Shown: positions 25,113 through 34,149, counted from the first letter of the stretch. The stretch is 64,000 nucleotides of DNA from DASRDZ01 sp035569495 (GCA_035569495.1 DATMMX010000047.1:62001-126000), one strand, 5' to 3'. Notes: a model not told the origin generated them from the letters alone. A program made the numbers and translations.

Positions 25113-25132
25113 AGTAAGTACTCCTTACTATA
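25113..25132. promoter_or_regulatory. Bidirectional promoter with embedded palindromic operator
   Basis: The inverted repeat AGTAAG (25113-25118), 5 nt, CTTACT (25124-25129) lies in the 43-nt gap between divergent genes. It overlaps a perfect TATAGT -10 on the minus strand (25127-25132) and TACTAT on the plus strand (25126-25131). TACTAT is 8 nt before the ATG of the GH31 gene, so that gene may be leaderless. A repressor bound here would switch off both directions. The ROK protein encoded nearby is the natural candidate. Confidence 0.55.
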
Positions 25133-25139
25133 TCTGCCC

Positions 25140-28112
25140 ATGAGCTTTCCCGCAACCTGGCAACCTCCCTCCGGCAGCGCACCGCCCGGCGGCGGCGGCG
25201 CCCGCGGCGCGGTGCGCGTCACCGAGCTGTCCCCGACCTGCCTGCGCGTCGAGCTGACCCCGGCCGGCAACGCGTTCACGGAGGCGGCGACGCTGATGGT
25301 CCCGGTGCGGCTGCAGGGACGGCCACTGGAGGCTGGCGAGGAGGGCGCGGCGCGCCGTGTGTGGCGCTCGTCCTCGGGCGAGGTGGAGGTGGCGGTCGAG
25401 ATCGGCGGGGCGCGTCCGCCCGGCCCCGGCGACGTCGAGGTGCGCTGGCGGCACGGTGGCGAGGCCGGCAGCTTCCGCGCCGACGACTCCGACCCCACCA
25501 ACTTCCGTGGCACGGTCCGCTCCCTCGACGTGGTCGGCGGCCACAACCTGCCGGCGCTGCCGCCGTCGCTGCTCTCCCGGCGCGGCGCGGTGGTCATCGA
25601 GGACCGCAGCGCGCTGCTCGACCCCGGCGACGGCTTCCCCCGCCCGCGCCCGGTCGAGAACGGCGTCCACGACCTCTACGTCTTCGCCTACGGCCGCGAC
25701 CACCGCACCGCCCTGCGCGACTGGATCGCCCTGACCGGTCGTCCCGCGCTGATCCCCCGCTACTGCTTCGGCCTCTGGTGGTCGCGCTATCACCCGCACA
25801 CGCAGAGCGAATTCCTGGCCATCGTCGACCGCTTCGCCGCCGAGGGCATGCCCCTCGACGTGCTGGTGGTGGACGTCGACTGGCACCTGCACGGCTGGGA
25901 GGGCTACGACTTCGACCCGCGCTGCTTCCCCGACCCACCGGCGTTCTTCGCGGCGCTGCGCGAACGGGGCGTCCACACCACCTTCAACGTGCACCCGCGC
26001 GGCGCCATCCAGCCGGAGGACAGCCACTACGCCGAGTGCGTGCAGCGCCTTCCCCCGGGCCGCGTCGAGCCGGGCGCGGGCGTGGGGCTCGACCTGGCCC
26101 GCGCCGCGGAGGCGCAGATCGGTGCGGACATGCGCCGCCCGCTGGAGGACATGGGCGTCGCCTTCTGGTGGACCGACGGCAACCACGCGCACCTCGCCGG
26201 CCTCGACCCGCAGATGGCCACCAACCACGCCTTCCACGTCGCCGCCGCGCAGCGCCGGGACCGCCGCCCCGTGGTGTTCTCGCGCTACGGCGGCCACGGG
26301 TCGCAGCGCCACGGCATCGGCTTCAGCGCCGACACCCAGAGCCACTGGGAAGTTCTGGCCTACCTTGTCGATTTCACGGCGACCGCCGCCGACGAGGCGT
26401 TCGGCACGTGGTCGCACGACGTGGGCGGCTTCTTCGGGCGGCGGCTCGACGGCGAGCTGCTGCGGCGCTGGATGCAGGCGGCTCTGCTCTGGCCGGTGCT
26501 GCGTCTCCACTCCGACACCTTCGGCGAGCGCCTTCCCTGGGAGTACGACGGCGACGTGCTGGAGGCGGCGCGCACGGTGGCGACGCTGCGCCGGCGGCTG
26601 GTGCCGGCGCTGTACAGCCTGGCCCACGAGCTGCACCGCACCGGGATGGCGCCGTACCGGCCGATGCACCTCGCCTTCCCCGACTGGGACGGCGCCGCGG
26701 AGGTGCGCGGGCAGGCGATGCTCGGCGACGCGCTGCTGACCGCACCGGTGGTCGAGCCGGCCCGCGAGCCCGGCGGCGTCTCGGTGCGCCGGGTGGTGCT
26801 GCCGCCCGGGGAGTGGCACGAGCTCGACGCGTCGCTGCACGGCGGGCGGCGGCTGCGCGGACCGGCTGTGCTCGACCTCCGCGTCGGGCCGCAGGAGATG
26901 CCGCTCTACGGGCGCGCCGGGGGCATCGTGGTGGAGCAGGACGCGGCGCGGCGCGGGGTCGACGGGCCGCCCGATCCGCTGATGGTCACCGTGTTCCACG
27001 GCGCCGACGGGAGCTTCGTGCACTACGACGACGACGGGATCACCCGGGCGCACGAGCAGGGCGCGGTGGCACTGACGCCGATCGTCTACGACAACGCGGG
27101 CGCCACGGTGCGGCTGGGGCCGGTCGAGGGCGACCGGTCGATGCTGCCCGAGGTGCGGCGCGTGGTGGTGCGGCTGGTCGGCGTCGACGGCGCACCAGGG
27201 GGACCGCCCGGCGGTCGCGAAGTTTCTGCCAGTTTCAACTGGAACCTGGCCGGCGGCTCGATCTCGATCGGCTTCCACGTCGCCGGCGTCGATCCGGCGC
27301 GTGAGGCCCAGCTCGACATGGCGGCGCGCATCCGCGACGCGGTGCGGGCCGCGGAGGAGCAGGGGGCGGTGATCCAGGCCCGGCTCGACGGTGCGACCAC
27401 CCCCGCCGGCGCGGCCGAGCGCATCCACGGTGCCCCCGTCACCGAGCCCGCGCGCAGCGAGGCCCTCATGGCGCTCACACGCGCCGCCGTCCACGTCCTG
27501 GTCGAGCACCGCGACGGGCGGCTCACACCGGTGGTCACCGTGGCCCAGCCGGACATTCCCGGATACATCGCGGTCGCCGGCCGGCCCGATGCCGTCGACC
27601 TCGCACCTGGGCGCAACCACGACCTGCGCCATCACTCCTGGCCAGTGTCGCTGCGCCTGCTGCACGACGGCAAAACCGTCGCCGAGGTGGGGCGCACCTT
27701 GACCCAGGACCTCACCTACCTGCGTCTGCTCAGCGTCCGCAACGCCGGCGGCGAGTGGCAGCACCTCGGTGCGACGCTTGCACCGCATCCCCTCGACGAG
27801 CCGCAGGCGCGGATCGACCTCGAGCCGTTCGCCGGCGCGCCCATCGAGGTCGCGGCCGCGCTGCGCAGCGAAAGAGATCAGGAGGTGGTGCTGCGCTGCA
27901 CCGAGAAGCTGGGCCTGCAGCTGCAGGTCAACGGAGAGGAGGTGGCGCTGCACGCGGAGCAGCACCGCAATCATCGCGACCGCCGCGCGGCCACGGTGCA
28001 CCTGCGCGCCGGCGACAACACGATCCTGCTGCGCTGCGACGCGCCGGCGTACGACCACTTCATGGCCGTCCAGGTGAGCGCGCCCCACGGCGTGGAGGTG
28101 GTGCGCCCCTAA
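25140..28112 (+). CDS. GH31-family alpha-glycosidase with long C-terminal extension
   Basis: A 990-residue cytoplasmic GH31 enzyme without a signal peptide. The catalytic barrel spans about 200-520. YCFGLWWSRYHPHT starts it, the candidate nucleophile is Asp346 in AFWWTDGNH and the acid/base is Asp398 in GFSADTQSHW. The usual TWSHDVGGFFGRR and GEWHELD segments follow. The acid/base context SADTQ differs from the common GDN/GDQ. After the C-terminal beta-domains (to about 690) there is a 300-residue extension with no clear family. It ends in a beta-sandwich-like region (VVLRCTEKLGLQLQVNG, then VHLRAGDNTILLRCD) reminiscent of accessory galactose-binding domains. Substrate unknown. It converges on the CocE-type gene with a 4-nt overlap. 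Confidence 0.88.
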   Translation: MSFPATWQPPSGSAPPGGGGARGAVRVTELSPTCLRVELTPAGNAFTEAATLMVPVRLQGRPLEAGEEGAARRVWRSSSGEVEVAVEIGGARPPGPGDVEVRWRHGGEAGSFRADDSDPTNFRGTVRSLDVVGGHNLPALPPSLLSRRGAVVIEDRSALLDPGDGFPRPRPVENGVHDLYVFAYGRDHRTALRDWIALTGRPALIPRYCFGLWWSRYHPHTQSEFLAIVDRFAAEGMPLDVLVVDVDWHLHGWEGYDFDPRCFPDPPAFFAALRERGVHTTFNVHPRGAIQPEDSHYAECVQRLPPGRVEPGAGVGLDLARAAEAQIGADMRRPLEDMGVAFWWTDGNHAHLAGLDPQMATNHAFHVAAAQRRDRRPVVFSRYGGHGSQRHGIGFSADTQSHWEVLAYLVDFTATAADEAFGTWSHDVGGFFGRRLDGELLRRWMQAALLWPVLRLHSDTFGERLPWEYDGDVLEAARTVATLRRRLVPALYSLAHELHRTGMAPYRPMHLAFPDWDGAAEVRGQAMLGDALLTAPVVEPAREPGGVSVRRVVLPPGEWHELDASLHGGRRLRGPAVLDLRVGPQEMPLYGRAGGIVVEQDAARRGVDGPPDPLMVTVFHGADGSFVHYDDDGITRAHEQGAVALTPIVYDNAGATVRLGPVEGDRSMLPEVRRVVVRLVGVDGAPGGPPGGREVSASFNWNLAGGSISIGFHVAGVDPAREAQLDMAARIRDAVRAAEEQGAVIQARLDGATTPAGAAERIHGAPVTEPARSEALMALTRAAVHVLVEHRDGRLTPVVTVAQPDIPGYIAVAGRPDAVDLAPGRNHDLRHHSWPVSLRLLHDGKTVAEVGRTLTQDLTYLRLLSVRNAGGEWQHLGATLAPHPLDEPQARIDLEPFAGAPIEVAAALRSERDQEVVLRCTEKLGLQLQVNGEEVALHAEQHRNHRDRRAATVHLRAGDNTILLRCDAPAYDHFMAVQVSAPHGVEVVRP

Positions 28113-29821
28113 GCGCCCGGCCGCACCGTCACCACGACGAGCGACGGGGTCGCCGGCCCGGTGCACAGCGTCTGCCGCGCGGCGCGCAGGTCCTCGCGCC
28201 GGTCCGTCCCCGGAGTCGCGCCGGTGCCCGCGTTGACGTCGTAGCGCGGGAACGACGAGCTGCACACGTCGACGCGCAGGCGGTGTCCCGCCTCGACGCG
28301 GTAGGCGATGTTCCAGCAGTGCACAGGGAATCGCTCCACCGCGCCCCGGCGCAGCCGCGGCGTGCCCGGTCCGAAGCGGTGGCGTCCGCGCACGTACCCG
28401 TCGGTGATGTTGACCGCGCGTCCCGCCGCGTCGACGTCGAGCAGGCGGACGCAGACGTCGGTGTCGGCGGCGTCGGTGGCCAGCCAGATCGTCGCCACCA
28501 CCGGTCCGGCCAGCTCCAGCGGCTCCCCCAGCGGAGGACCGGTGAACGAGCAGACGTCGGGCCGCGCGCCACCGCTGATGCCGTCCTGGTCCATCGGCCC
28601 GGCGGGCAGTCCCAGCGCCGGGCCACCGCGCGTTGGCACGGGATCCGAAGGGTCGTGCACCCACCACACCGCGCCGTCGTCATCGGGCCCGGCCACACCC
28701 AGCGACCCCGAGGACCGATCCGGCCCCGCCTGCAAATACAGTGGCAGGGAGCGCACGCCCGGAGGCGGCCACGACGCCGCCTCGTCCCAGCGGTCCGCGC
28801 CGACGACGTAGTACGTCACCGGCGCCAGGTCGCGGGCGATGCCGCCGTCGCCGGCCAGCCACGACTGCGTCCACTCCACCAGCAGCGCGTCGTCGTACCT
28901 GCCGGCGTTGGGCGCGAGCGCGGTCAGCCCCGCGGGCGCCGGCGCGTGGCTGGTCGGCGCCATCACCAGCCGGTGCTGGGCGCCACCCGCCGCACCGCCC
29001 CGCTGCAACGCCGCGAACATGCTCACCTGGTCCTGCGCCCACAGGTCGTACCAGCCGCCGACGATCAGCACCGGCACGTCGAACGCGTCCTGCGCCGGCG
29101 GCCCCGGATCGCTCAGCCAGGTGTGGGTGAATGGCGCGGTGAAGAGTTCCTGCCAGGCGCGGCCAAAAAGCGGCGCCGCGGCGTACTCGGCGCGGTCGAT
29201 CAGCGGCAGCCGTGACAGCGCGTGGTGCGCGCGCGCCGCCGCCACGTCGAGGCAGGGCAACCCGTCCGCCCCCACGCGCACCACCTGTTCGAACTCCAGC
29301 GCCAGCGCGTACAGCGCGCCGCGCGCGGCGTCGTGGGTGTCCGGCGCCTCCGCCGCCTGCCGCGGCATCCAGTGCGCCGCCAGGGACAGGCAGAGCGCGC
29401 CACCCTCGTGCATGGTCAGCGGCCGCCACCAGGCCGGGCACCGCGCAGGCGCGATGGCGCGCAGCCCCGCGGGCCGCGACCGCGCCGCGCGAAGCTGGGT
29501 CATCCCGGCGTAGGAGATGCCGTGCATGCCCACCGTCCCGTCGCACCACGGCTGCGCCGCCGCCCAGGCCACCGCCGCCGCGCCGTCGGCGCCGTCGCTC
29601 AACCCGAAGTCGAACACGCCGGATGACCCGCCCCGCCCGCGCACGTCCTGGGTCACCACCGCGACGGTGGCCGGGTTGCGGCCAAGGTTGACGTCAACCA
29701 TCTCGAAGTCGACGCCGTAGGGGGTGCGGAACAGCGACGCCGGCCACGGTCCCGCGCCGGACGGCGGCAGCCGCACCACCGTGTTCAGCCCGTCCACCCG
29801 CGCCCCGGCAGCGAGGCTCAC
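28109..29821 (-). CDS. CocE/NonD-type hydrolase (X-Pro dipeptidyl-peptidase fold)
   Basis: A 570-residue alpha/beta-hydrolase with a C-terminal jelly-roll (PepX_C), as in cocaine esterase and alpha-amino-acid ester hydrolases. The start RTPYGVDFE, the nucleophile motif MHGISYAGMTQ (Ser), the acid in VGGWYDLWAQD and the His in MAPTSHAPAP form the triad. The jelly-roll begins around DVCSFTGPPLGEPLELAGPV. There is no signal peptide, although family members can be secreted. The GTG at 29821 overlaps the upstream lipoprotein stop (GTGA); a second in-frame GTG is 6 nt further up. Last gene of the 13.7-kb operon that starts with the LivHM permease; it may cleave an ester or amide of the imported substrate. 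Confidence 0.88.
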   Translation of the reverse strand: MSLAAGARVDGLNTVVRLPPSGAGPWPASLFRTPYGVDFEMVDVNLGRNPATVAVVTQDVRGRGGSSGVFDFGLSDGADGAAAVAWAAAQPWCDGTVGMHGISYAGMTQLRAARSRPAGLRAIAPARCPAWWRPLTMHEGGALCLSLAAHWMPRQAAEAPDTHDAARGALYALALEFEQVVRVGADGLPCLDVAAARAHHALSRLPLIDRAEYAAAPLFGRAWQELFTAPFTHTWLSDPGPPAQDAFDVPVLIVGGWYDLWAQDQVSMFAALQRGGAAGGAQHRLVMAPTSHAPAPAGLTALAPNAGRYDDALLVEWTQSWLAGDGGIARDLAPVTYYVVGADRWDEAASWPPPGVRSLPLYLQAGPDRSSGSLGVAGPDDDGAVWWVHDPSDPVPTRGGPALGLPAGPMDQDGISGGARPDVCSFTGPPLGEPLELAGPVVATIWLATDAADTDVCVRLLDVDAAGRAVNITDGYVRGRHRFGPGTPRLRRGAVERFPVHCWNIAYRVEAGHRLRVDVCSSSFPRYDVNAGTGATPGTDRREDLRAARQTLCTGPATPSLVVVTVRPGA

Positions 29822-30264
29822 GTGCACCCCGCGGTGGAGCAGGTGCGCAGCAGGTCGAGCGTGACATGGCCGTCGCCCCCGCACCAGTCCGGCGCGGATG
29901 GGCCCGGCGATACGCAGGGGATCGCCGTCGGGGTCGGACCGCCGGGCGCCTTCCAGATGTCGCAGTGCAGCGAGCGTCCCGCCTCGGCGGCGACGCATTG
30001 CCAGTCGGTGTACGACCTGCCCCCGTCGCTGCTGATGACGAACTCGCCGGTGCTGGTCGGGTCGGGGAGCCGGGTGTCGCGCCCGTCCACCTGGACGGCG
30101 CCGGTGTTGACCGAGAGCGTCACCGGGGTGCCGCTGGGCAGCGTCCCCGAGTACGTCCCCGCCGCCAGCGAGGCCGCACCGGCCTGGGTGGAGCCGCACG
30201 CGCCGAGCGCGCCGCAGCAGGCGAGCACCGCCAGCGCCGCCGCCACGCCGCGCACGCGCCACAT
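29818..30264 (-). CDS. Small cysteine-rich lipoprotein of unknown function
   Basis: A 148-residue exported protein. Residues 1-22 are a signal peptide with lipobox LGAC (Cys about residue 23). The mature part is beta-rich (AAGTYSGTLPSGTPVTLSV, GEFVISSDGGRSYTDW) and has six or more further Cys residues, among them DWQC, LHCDIW, AIPC, DWCGG and the C-terminal TCSTAGCT, which suggest disulfides outside the membrane. No family recognised. The start and stop codons overlap the neighbours (TGATG upstream, GTGA downstream), so it is translationally coupled to the other lipoprotein genes of the operon. Confidence 0.7.
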   Translation of the reverse strand: MWRVRGVAAALAVLACCGALGACGSTQAGAASLAAGTYSGTLPSGTPVTLSVNTGAVQVDGRDTRLPDPTSTGEFVISSDGGRSYTDWQCVAAEAGRSLHCDIWKAPGGPTPTAIPCVSPGPSAPDWCGGDGHVTLDLLRTCSTAGCT

Positions 30265-31376
30265 CACGGCAGCGGCGCCGGAGTGACTGAGGACAGCGTC
30301 GCCGACCCGTCGAGCGCGAAGGGGGCGCCGGCGAGGGTGCTCTGGGGCTGCGCCGCCGCCGTCCACTGCACGATCAGCCCGCCCAGCCCGGTGGCCACGG
30401 CATAGGTGACCTTTTCGGTGAGGTTGGTGGTCGCCGGCGCCGTGCCCGACGCGGTGCTCACCTGGGTGGCCACCAGGGTGATGGTGGCCTGCACCTGCCA
30501 GGCGTCCACCGGGGTGCCGCAGGCGTTGACCCGGATGCGGCCGAGGTCGGTGGCGTCGATGGTCATGGCGGTGCCGGTCACCGGATCGGTCTGCGAGTCC
30601 TTCCAGGTGCCGGTGGTGCCGGGCGTCCCCGGGTTGTTGGGGTCGGGCTGGTACTGCGACGCCTGCGCCGCGGGAGTGCTGAGCAGGGTCAGCGCCGCCG
30701 CCGGCTTGAAGACGACCGCCCCACCCGGCACCGGGATCGACAGCCCCGCCAGCGCGAAGCGCGAGGTTGGCGAGACCAGCGGGGTGCTCGGCTGCGCGCT
30801 GGAGTTGGTGGCGGCGTACTCGCCGGCGGAGTCCGGGAAACCGAGCACGGCGCCGGCCTCGGTGAAGCCGAAGCTGCCCTGGGCGGGCTGGGTGACGGCG
30901 CTCACCGTGCCGGTCGTCGCGGCGGCGAGGGGTGCGGCGGGGGCGCCACCGCGCGTCACGTTGCCCGTCTGCAGGAACGCCCAGCGGCCGGCGGTGGCGG
31001 CGTCGCTCACCTCGGTGGTGGCCGCGGCGGCCGAGGGCTTGAGCGGATCGAGCGGCGGGCACGCCAGGTCGTCGGGCGGGGGCGGCGGCAGCACGAACCC
31101 GGTCCCGTGCGGAATGGGCAATGCTGCCGGCACCGCGAGCTGAGGCACGCTGTACACGGGCAGCGCCTCGGCCAGTGGGGCGGGTGCGGGCGCTCCGGGG
31201 CGGGGCGCCTCCGGCAGCGGCCGGGTGCCCACGGTGATGCTGAGCGGCACGTTCTTCATGCCGAGCTGCACCTGCACGGAGGGGCCGCAGCCGGTGGCCA
31301 GCAGAGGGAGCGCGGCGGCCAGGGGCAGCGCCAGGGCGCGGCCGTCGGCGCGAAAGGCGGCGGCGAGGCGGATCAT
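30264..31376 (-). CDS. Proline/alanine-rich lipoprotein of unknown function
   Basis: A 370-residue exported lipoprotein. The signal peptide (LALPLAAALPLLATGC) ends at a lipobox Cys near residue 32. A Pro/Ala-rich linker follows (about 55-110, with runs of five Pro), then a folded region with beta-strands (GRWAFLQTGNVTRGG, GSFGFTEAGAVLGFPD). Near the C-terminus a segment reads TWKDSQTDPVTGTAMTIDATDLGRIRV and then VDAWQVQATITLVA, like an extracellular beta-domain. I recognise no family. A strong ribosome-binding site, AGGAGGG, precedes the ATG. It overlaps both neighbours and is probably a surface partner of the transglutaminase-like membrane protein. Confidence 0.7.
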   Translation of the reverse strand: MIRLAAAFRADGRALALPLAAALPLLATGCGPSVQVQLGMKNVPLSITVGTRPLPEAPRPGAPAPAPLAEALPVYSVPQLAVPAALPIPHGTGFVLPPPPPDDLACPPLDPLKPSAAAATTEVSDAATAGRWAFLQTGNVTRGGAPAAPLAAATTGTVSAVTQPAQGSFGFTEAGAVLGFPDSAGEYAATNSSAQPSTPLVSPTSRFALAGLSIPVPGGAVVFKPAAALTLLSTPAAQASQYQPDPNNPGTPGTTGTWKDSQTDPVTGTAMTIDATDLGRIRVNACGTPVDAWQVQATITLVATQVSTASGTAPATTNLTEKVTYAVATGLGGLIVQWTAAAQPQSTLAGAPFALDGSATLSSVTPAPLP

Positions 31377-31882
31377 CGTCCCTCCTGGAATCGGACCAGT
31401 GCGCCCAGGAAGGCCTGGGGGTCCTTGAGCTGGTTGCTGACGGTGAGCACCTCGAAGACGCCCGGATTGCGGTCGGGGAACCAGACGAAGAGGTGCACGT
31501 CGGGCCGGACCTGGTCGGCGACCCACTGGCCGGCCACCCGGTAGTAGCGGTAGGAGCCGCTGCCGAGCTGCTTGCGGATGTCGTGCTGGACGTCGACGTC
31601 GGTGGTGTCCAGGTCGGCGCGCAGCGTGGCCACCTGGAGCGCGGCGTAGACGGCGCCCTGGGCGCGCAGGGTGTACAGCCGTCCCTGGTCGACCTGGGTG
31701 CGGGGCACGTCGAAGCCGGAGCGGGCGTCGGTCTCCTCGTGCACCGTGTAGCCGTCGACCGCCGCCGGGAGGATGCGCGAGGGGAGCTGCGGCGTGGTGG
31801 CGGCCACCGCGCTGCCGCAGGCGGCCAGCGCGGCGCCGGCGAGCAGGGCGAGCGGGGCGAACAGCAGGCGCGGCGCCCTCAC
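31373..31882 (-). CDS. Lipoprotein of unknown function
   Basis: A 169-residue lipoprotein. GTG at 31882 overlaps the stop of the transglutaminase-like gene (GTGA) and gives a compact signal peptide, RLLFAPLALLAGAALAAC, whose lipobox is LAAC. The mature protein has ILPAAVDGYTVHEE, a helix-strand region (AQGAVYAALQVATLRADLD) and YYRVAGQWVADQVRPDVHLFVWF, ending VLTVSNQLKDPQAFLGALVRF. This looks like a small alpha/beta domain of the kind used to monitor extracytoplasmic partners, but no family can be named. The frame is open 23 codons further upstream, without support. Confidence 0.7.
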   Translation of the reverse strand: MRAPRLLFAPLALLAGAALAACGSAVAATTPQLPSRILPAAVDGYTVHEETDARSGFDVPRTQVDQGRLYTLRAQGAVYAALQVATLRADLDTTDVDVQHDIRKQLGSGSYRYYRVAGQWVADQVRPDVHLFVWFPDRNPGVFEVLTVSNQLKDPQAFLGALVRFQEGR

Positions 31883-34149
31883 GCGAAGCGCCTCCGCAGC
31901 ACCCGCGCCCGCCGTCGCGAGCGAGCCGCGCCCGCCACCGGAGCGGGCCACGGGTTGGGCAGGCTGCGATCGTACGGCTCGCGCAGCGACGCCCGCGACG
32001 ACAGGGCGAGCACCCGGGTCAGCCAGGGCTGCCCCCTGGAGAGCCGTCGCCGCAGCGAGGCACCCATCTCCCGCGCCGCCGCCACGTCCTCGGCCTGCAG
32101 GTCACGGGCCAGGTCGCCCCAGAGCGCGCGGGTGACCAGCCAGGCGTACTCCTCGTGCTCCTCGTCGGGGCTGAGCCGGTCGAGGAACTCGAGGGGGGTG
32201 GACCAGGGGTCGCCGGCGCGCAGGTCGCCGGCCAGGTCGCGGAACTCCGCGTACTCGACGGCGATCTCGGCTGCGGCCCCGAACGCCCGGGCGTGGCGGC
32301 GCCGCCTGCGCCCGCGCCAGAGCTTGAGCGGCCAGGGGAAGAACATCACCAGCACGGCGGCGGCGACGCCGATGGGGGCGAGCACGGCCAGCCACCAGCG
32401 CACCACCTGGTAGAGCAGCAGCGCCGAGCTGGCGTCGGTGGGCACGTAGAGCTGCAGCGACACCTCCTCGGCGGGGTGGATCAGCGGGCTGTGGTTGGCC
32501 GGGTTGGCGTCGAGCGGGGAGACGGCGTGGGCCGGGACGCCGATCACCGGCACCCAGCCGTAGCCCTCGAAGTACACCTCGGCCCAGTTGGCGCCGTGCC
32601 GCGGACGCAGCTCGACGCCGCCGCCCGGGACGGGGTCGCCACCGTAGAAGCCGTAGCCGAGCCGGGCGGGCAGCCCCGCCCAGCGGGCCAGCAGCACCTG
32701 GGCCGCGGCGATCTCGTAGGGCGACGCCCTGCCGCCGGCGAGCATGGCCACCACCCGCGACGGCGGGGTCGGCCCGGGCACGCCGGGACCGGCGGCGACG
32801 ACGTGGTCGTAGAGCGCCTGGCGCAACGCCTGGAGACGGTCCCACGGGTTGCGCGGCGCGTTGTCGAGGAGGTGGCGCACCTCGTCCGGGGCGGCGGGGA
32901 TCCAGGTGTCGTCAGGGTTGACGCCGCGCGGGCTGCCTGCGGCCGACAGGTCCTGCGCGCTGGGCGGCTTCTCGCCGCTGACCGTGTAGGTGAAGGCGCC
33001 GGTCGGCGCGGCGGGCAGCATCAGCGCGCCGCTGCGCGGGTCGTACTGGGCGCGGCCGCCCTGCAGGTTGACGTGGGTCGCGCCCGCCGGGGCGGGCAGC
33101 ACGCGCTGTTCGGGGTCGACCACCGTGACGGTGTAGTCCTGGGTCGCGCCCTTCAGGGTGGTCAGCGGCTGGTCACCGGCGACGTTGACCAGCCGGGAGG
33201 GGTCGTAGGGCGGCAGCAGGAAGTCGCTGCCGTCGTAGCTGTCCAGCTCGCCGAGGCGCCAGGGGCCGGAGAGGTCGCCGGGACCCCGGACCCTGGCGAT
33301 GGCCCGGTCCTTGACCTGGTCGGGCGGGACCACCTGGGGCTTCTGCGGGGGGAGGGCGCGGGTGGCCACCGCGGCGGGGAAGAGGAAGCTCGAATGGTTG
33401 AGCACGACCAGGGCGACCAGGGCGAGGGCGAGGGCGCCGGCCCCGCGCAGGGAGCGGCGCAGCTCGAAGCCGCGACTGCCGCCGCTGCCGCCCAGCTCGG
33501 CGGCGTAGAGCACCATCAGTCCGGCGACCACCAGCACCAGCGAGACGCCGGCGCCGAGCACGCCGCCGTCCGGGGGCTGGAGCAGGGCGCCGGCGAGCAC
33601 CACGGGGAGGGGCAGGGCGAGGGCAAGCCGGGGCCGGGACGTGTTGAGCACCAGCGTCGCGGTGGCGGCGGCGAGCAGGATGCAGAGAGCGACCAGCACG
33701 AACCGCCAGCCGGCATCGAAGGGCACGGGGGGCTGGAGCAGGCCGCCGCCGCTGACCGCGGACTGCACCGCTTCGAGGGGGGAGACGCGGCTGTCGGTGG
33801 CGACGCTGACCAGGGAGGCGGCGACGAAGGCGGCCGGAAGCAGGGCGAGGCCGGCGACGCCGGGGCGGCGGGAGCGGGCGACGGCGGCGGCCGCGGCGAC
33901 GCCGAGGGCGGCGCAGGCCAGGGCCAGGGGGCGGGCCTGCGGCGAGTCGAAGACGCCGCCGAGCATCCAGGCGGCGGCGGCGCTGCTGAGCAGGGCGGCC
34001 AGGCAGGCGCGGCGCACGGAGAGTGTGGGCTCTGCGTCGTCGCCGGGCGTGGCCACCGGGACCGGAAAAGCGGCGGGCACCCCCGCAGCGGCTTGGTGGT
34101 CGGGCCCGGCAACGGGAACGGAGGTTTTCGCGGGCGGCTCGACGATCAT
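31879..34149 (-). CDS. TgpA-type transglutaminase-like membrane protein lacking its catalytic triad
   Basis: A 756-residue protein with the TgpA layout: seven N-terminal membrane helices (about 50-280), a long extracytoplasmic part with a transglutaminase-like domain (about 440-545), one more helix (about 590-615) and a cytoplasmic C-terminal region like DUF4129. The fold is clear from RWAGLPARLGYGFYGG and GANWAEVYFEGYGWVPV. The three catalytic positions are changed: Cys to Pro477 (ASPYEIA where families have FCEHYA), His to Asn521 (ANW for HAW) and Asp to Ile536 (PVIGV for RVDPT). It should therefore be non-enzymatic. It is coupled by ATGA to the DUF58 gene, its usual partner along with MoxR. 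Confidence 0.88.
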   Translation of the reverse strand: MIVEPPAKTSVPVAGPDHQAAAGVPAAFPVPVATPGDDAEPTLSVRRACLAALLSSAAAAWMLGGVFDSPQARPLALACAALGVAAAAAVARSRRPGVAGLALLPAAFVAASLVSVATDSRVSPLEAVQSAVSGGGLLQPPVPFDAGWRFVLVALCILLAAATATLVLNTSRPRLALALPLPVVLAGALLQPPDGGVLGAGVSLVLVVAGLMVLYAAELGGSGGSRGFELRRSLRGAGALALALVALVVLNHSSFLFPAAVATRALPPQKPQVVPPDQVKDRAIARVRGPGDLSGPWRLGELDSYDGSDFLLPPYDPSRLVNVAGDQPLTTLKGATQDYTVTVVDPEQRVLPAPAGATHVNLQGGRAQYDPRSGALMLPAAPTGAFTYTVSGEKPPSAQDLSAAGSPRGVNPDDTWIPAAPDEVRHLLDNAPRNPWDRLQALRQALYDHVVAAGPGVPGPTPPSRVVAMLAGGRASPYEIAAAQVLLARWAGLPARLGYGFYGGDPVPGGGVELRPRHGANWAEVYFEGYGWVPVIGVPAHAVSPLDANPANHSPLIHPAEEVSLQLYVPTDASSALLLYQVVRWWLAVLAPIGVAAAVLVMFFPWPLKLWRGRRRRRHARAFGAAAEIAVEYAEFRDLAGDLRAGDPWSTPLEFLDRLSPDEEHEEYAWLVTRALWGDLARDLQAEDVAAAREMGASLRRRLSRGQPWLTRVLALSSRASLREPYDRSLPNPWPAPVAGAARSRRRARVLRRRFA

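Noticed and set aside
25128..28667. 1179-codon open frame on the minus strand opposite the GH31 gene
   Set aside because: It is antisense to a gene with intact catalytic motifs. The translation is low-complexity and Arg/Ala/Gly/His/Val-rich, as expected for the shadow of GC-rich codons.
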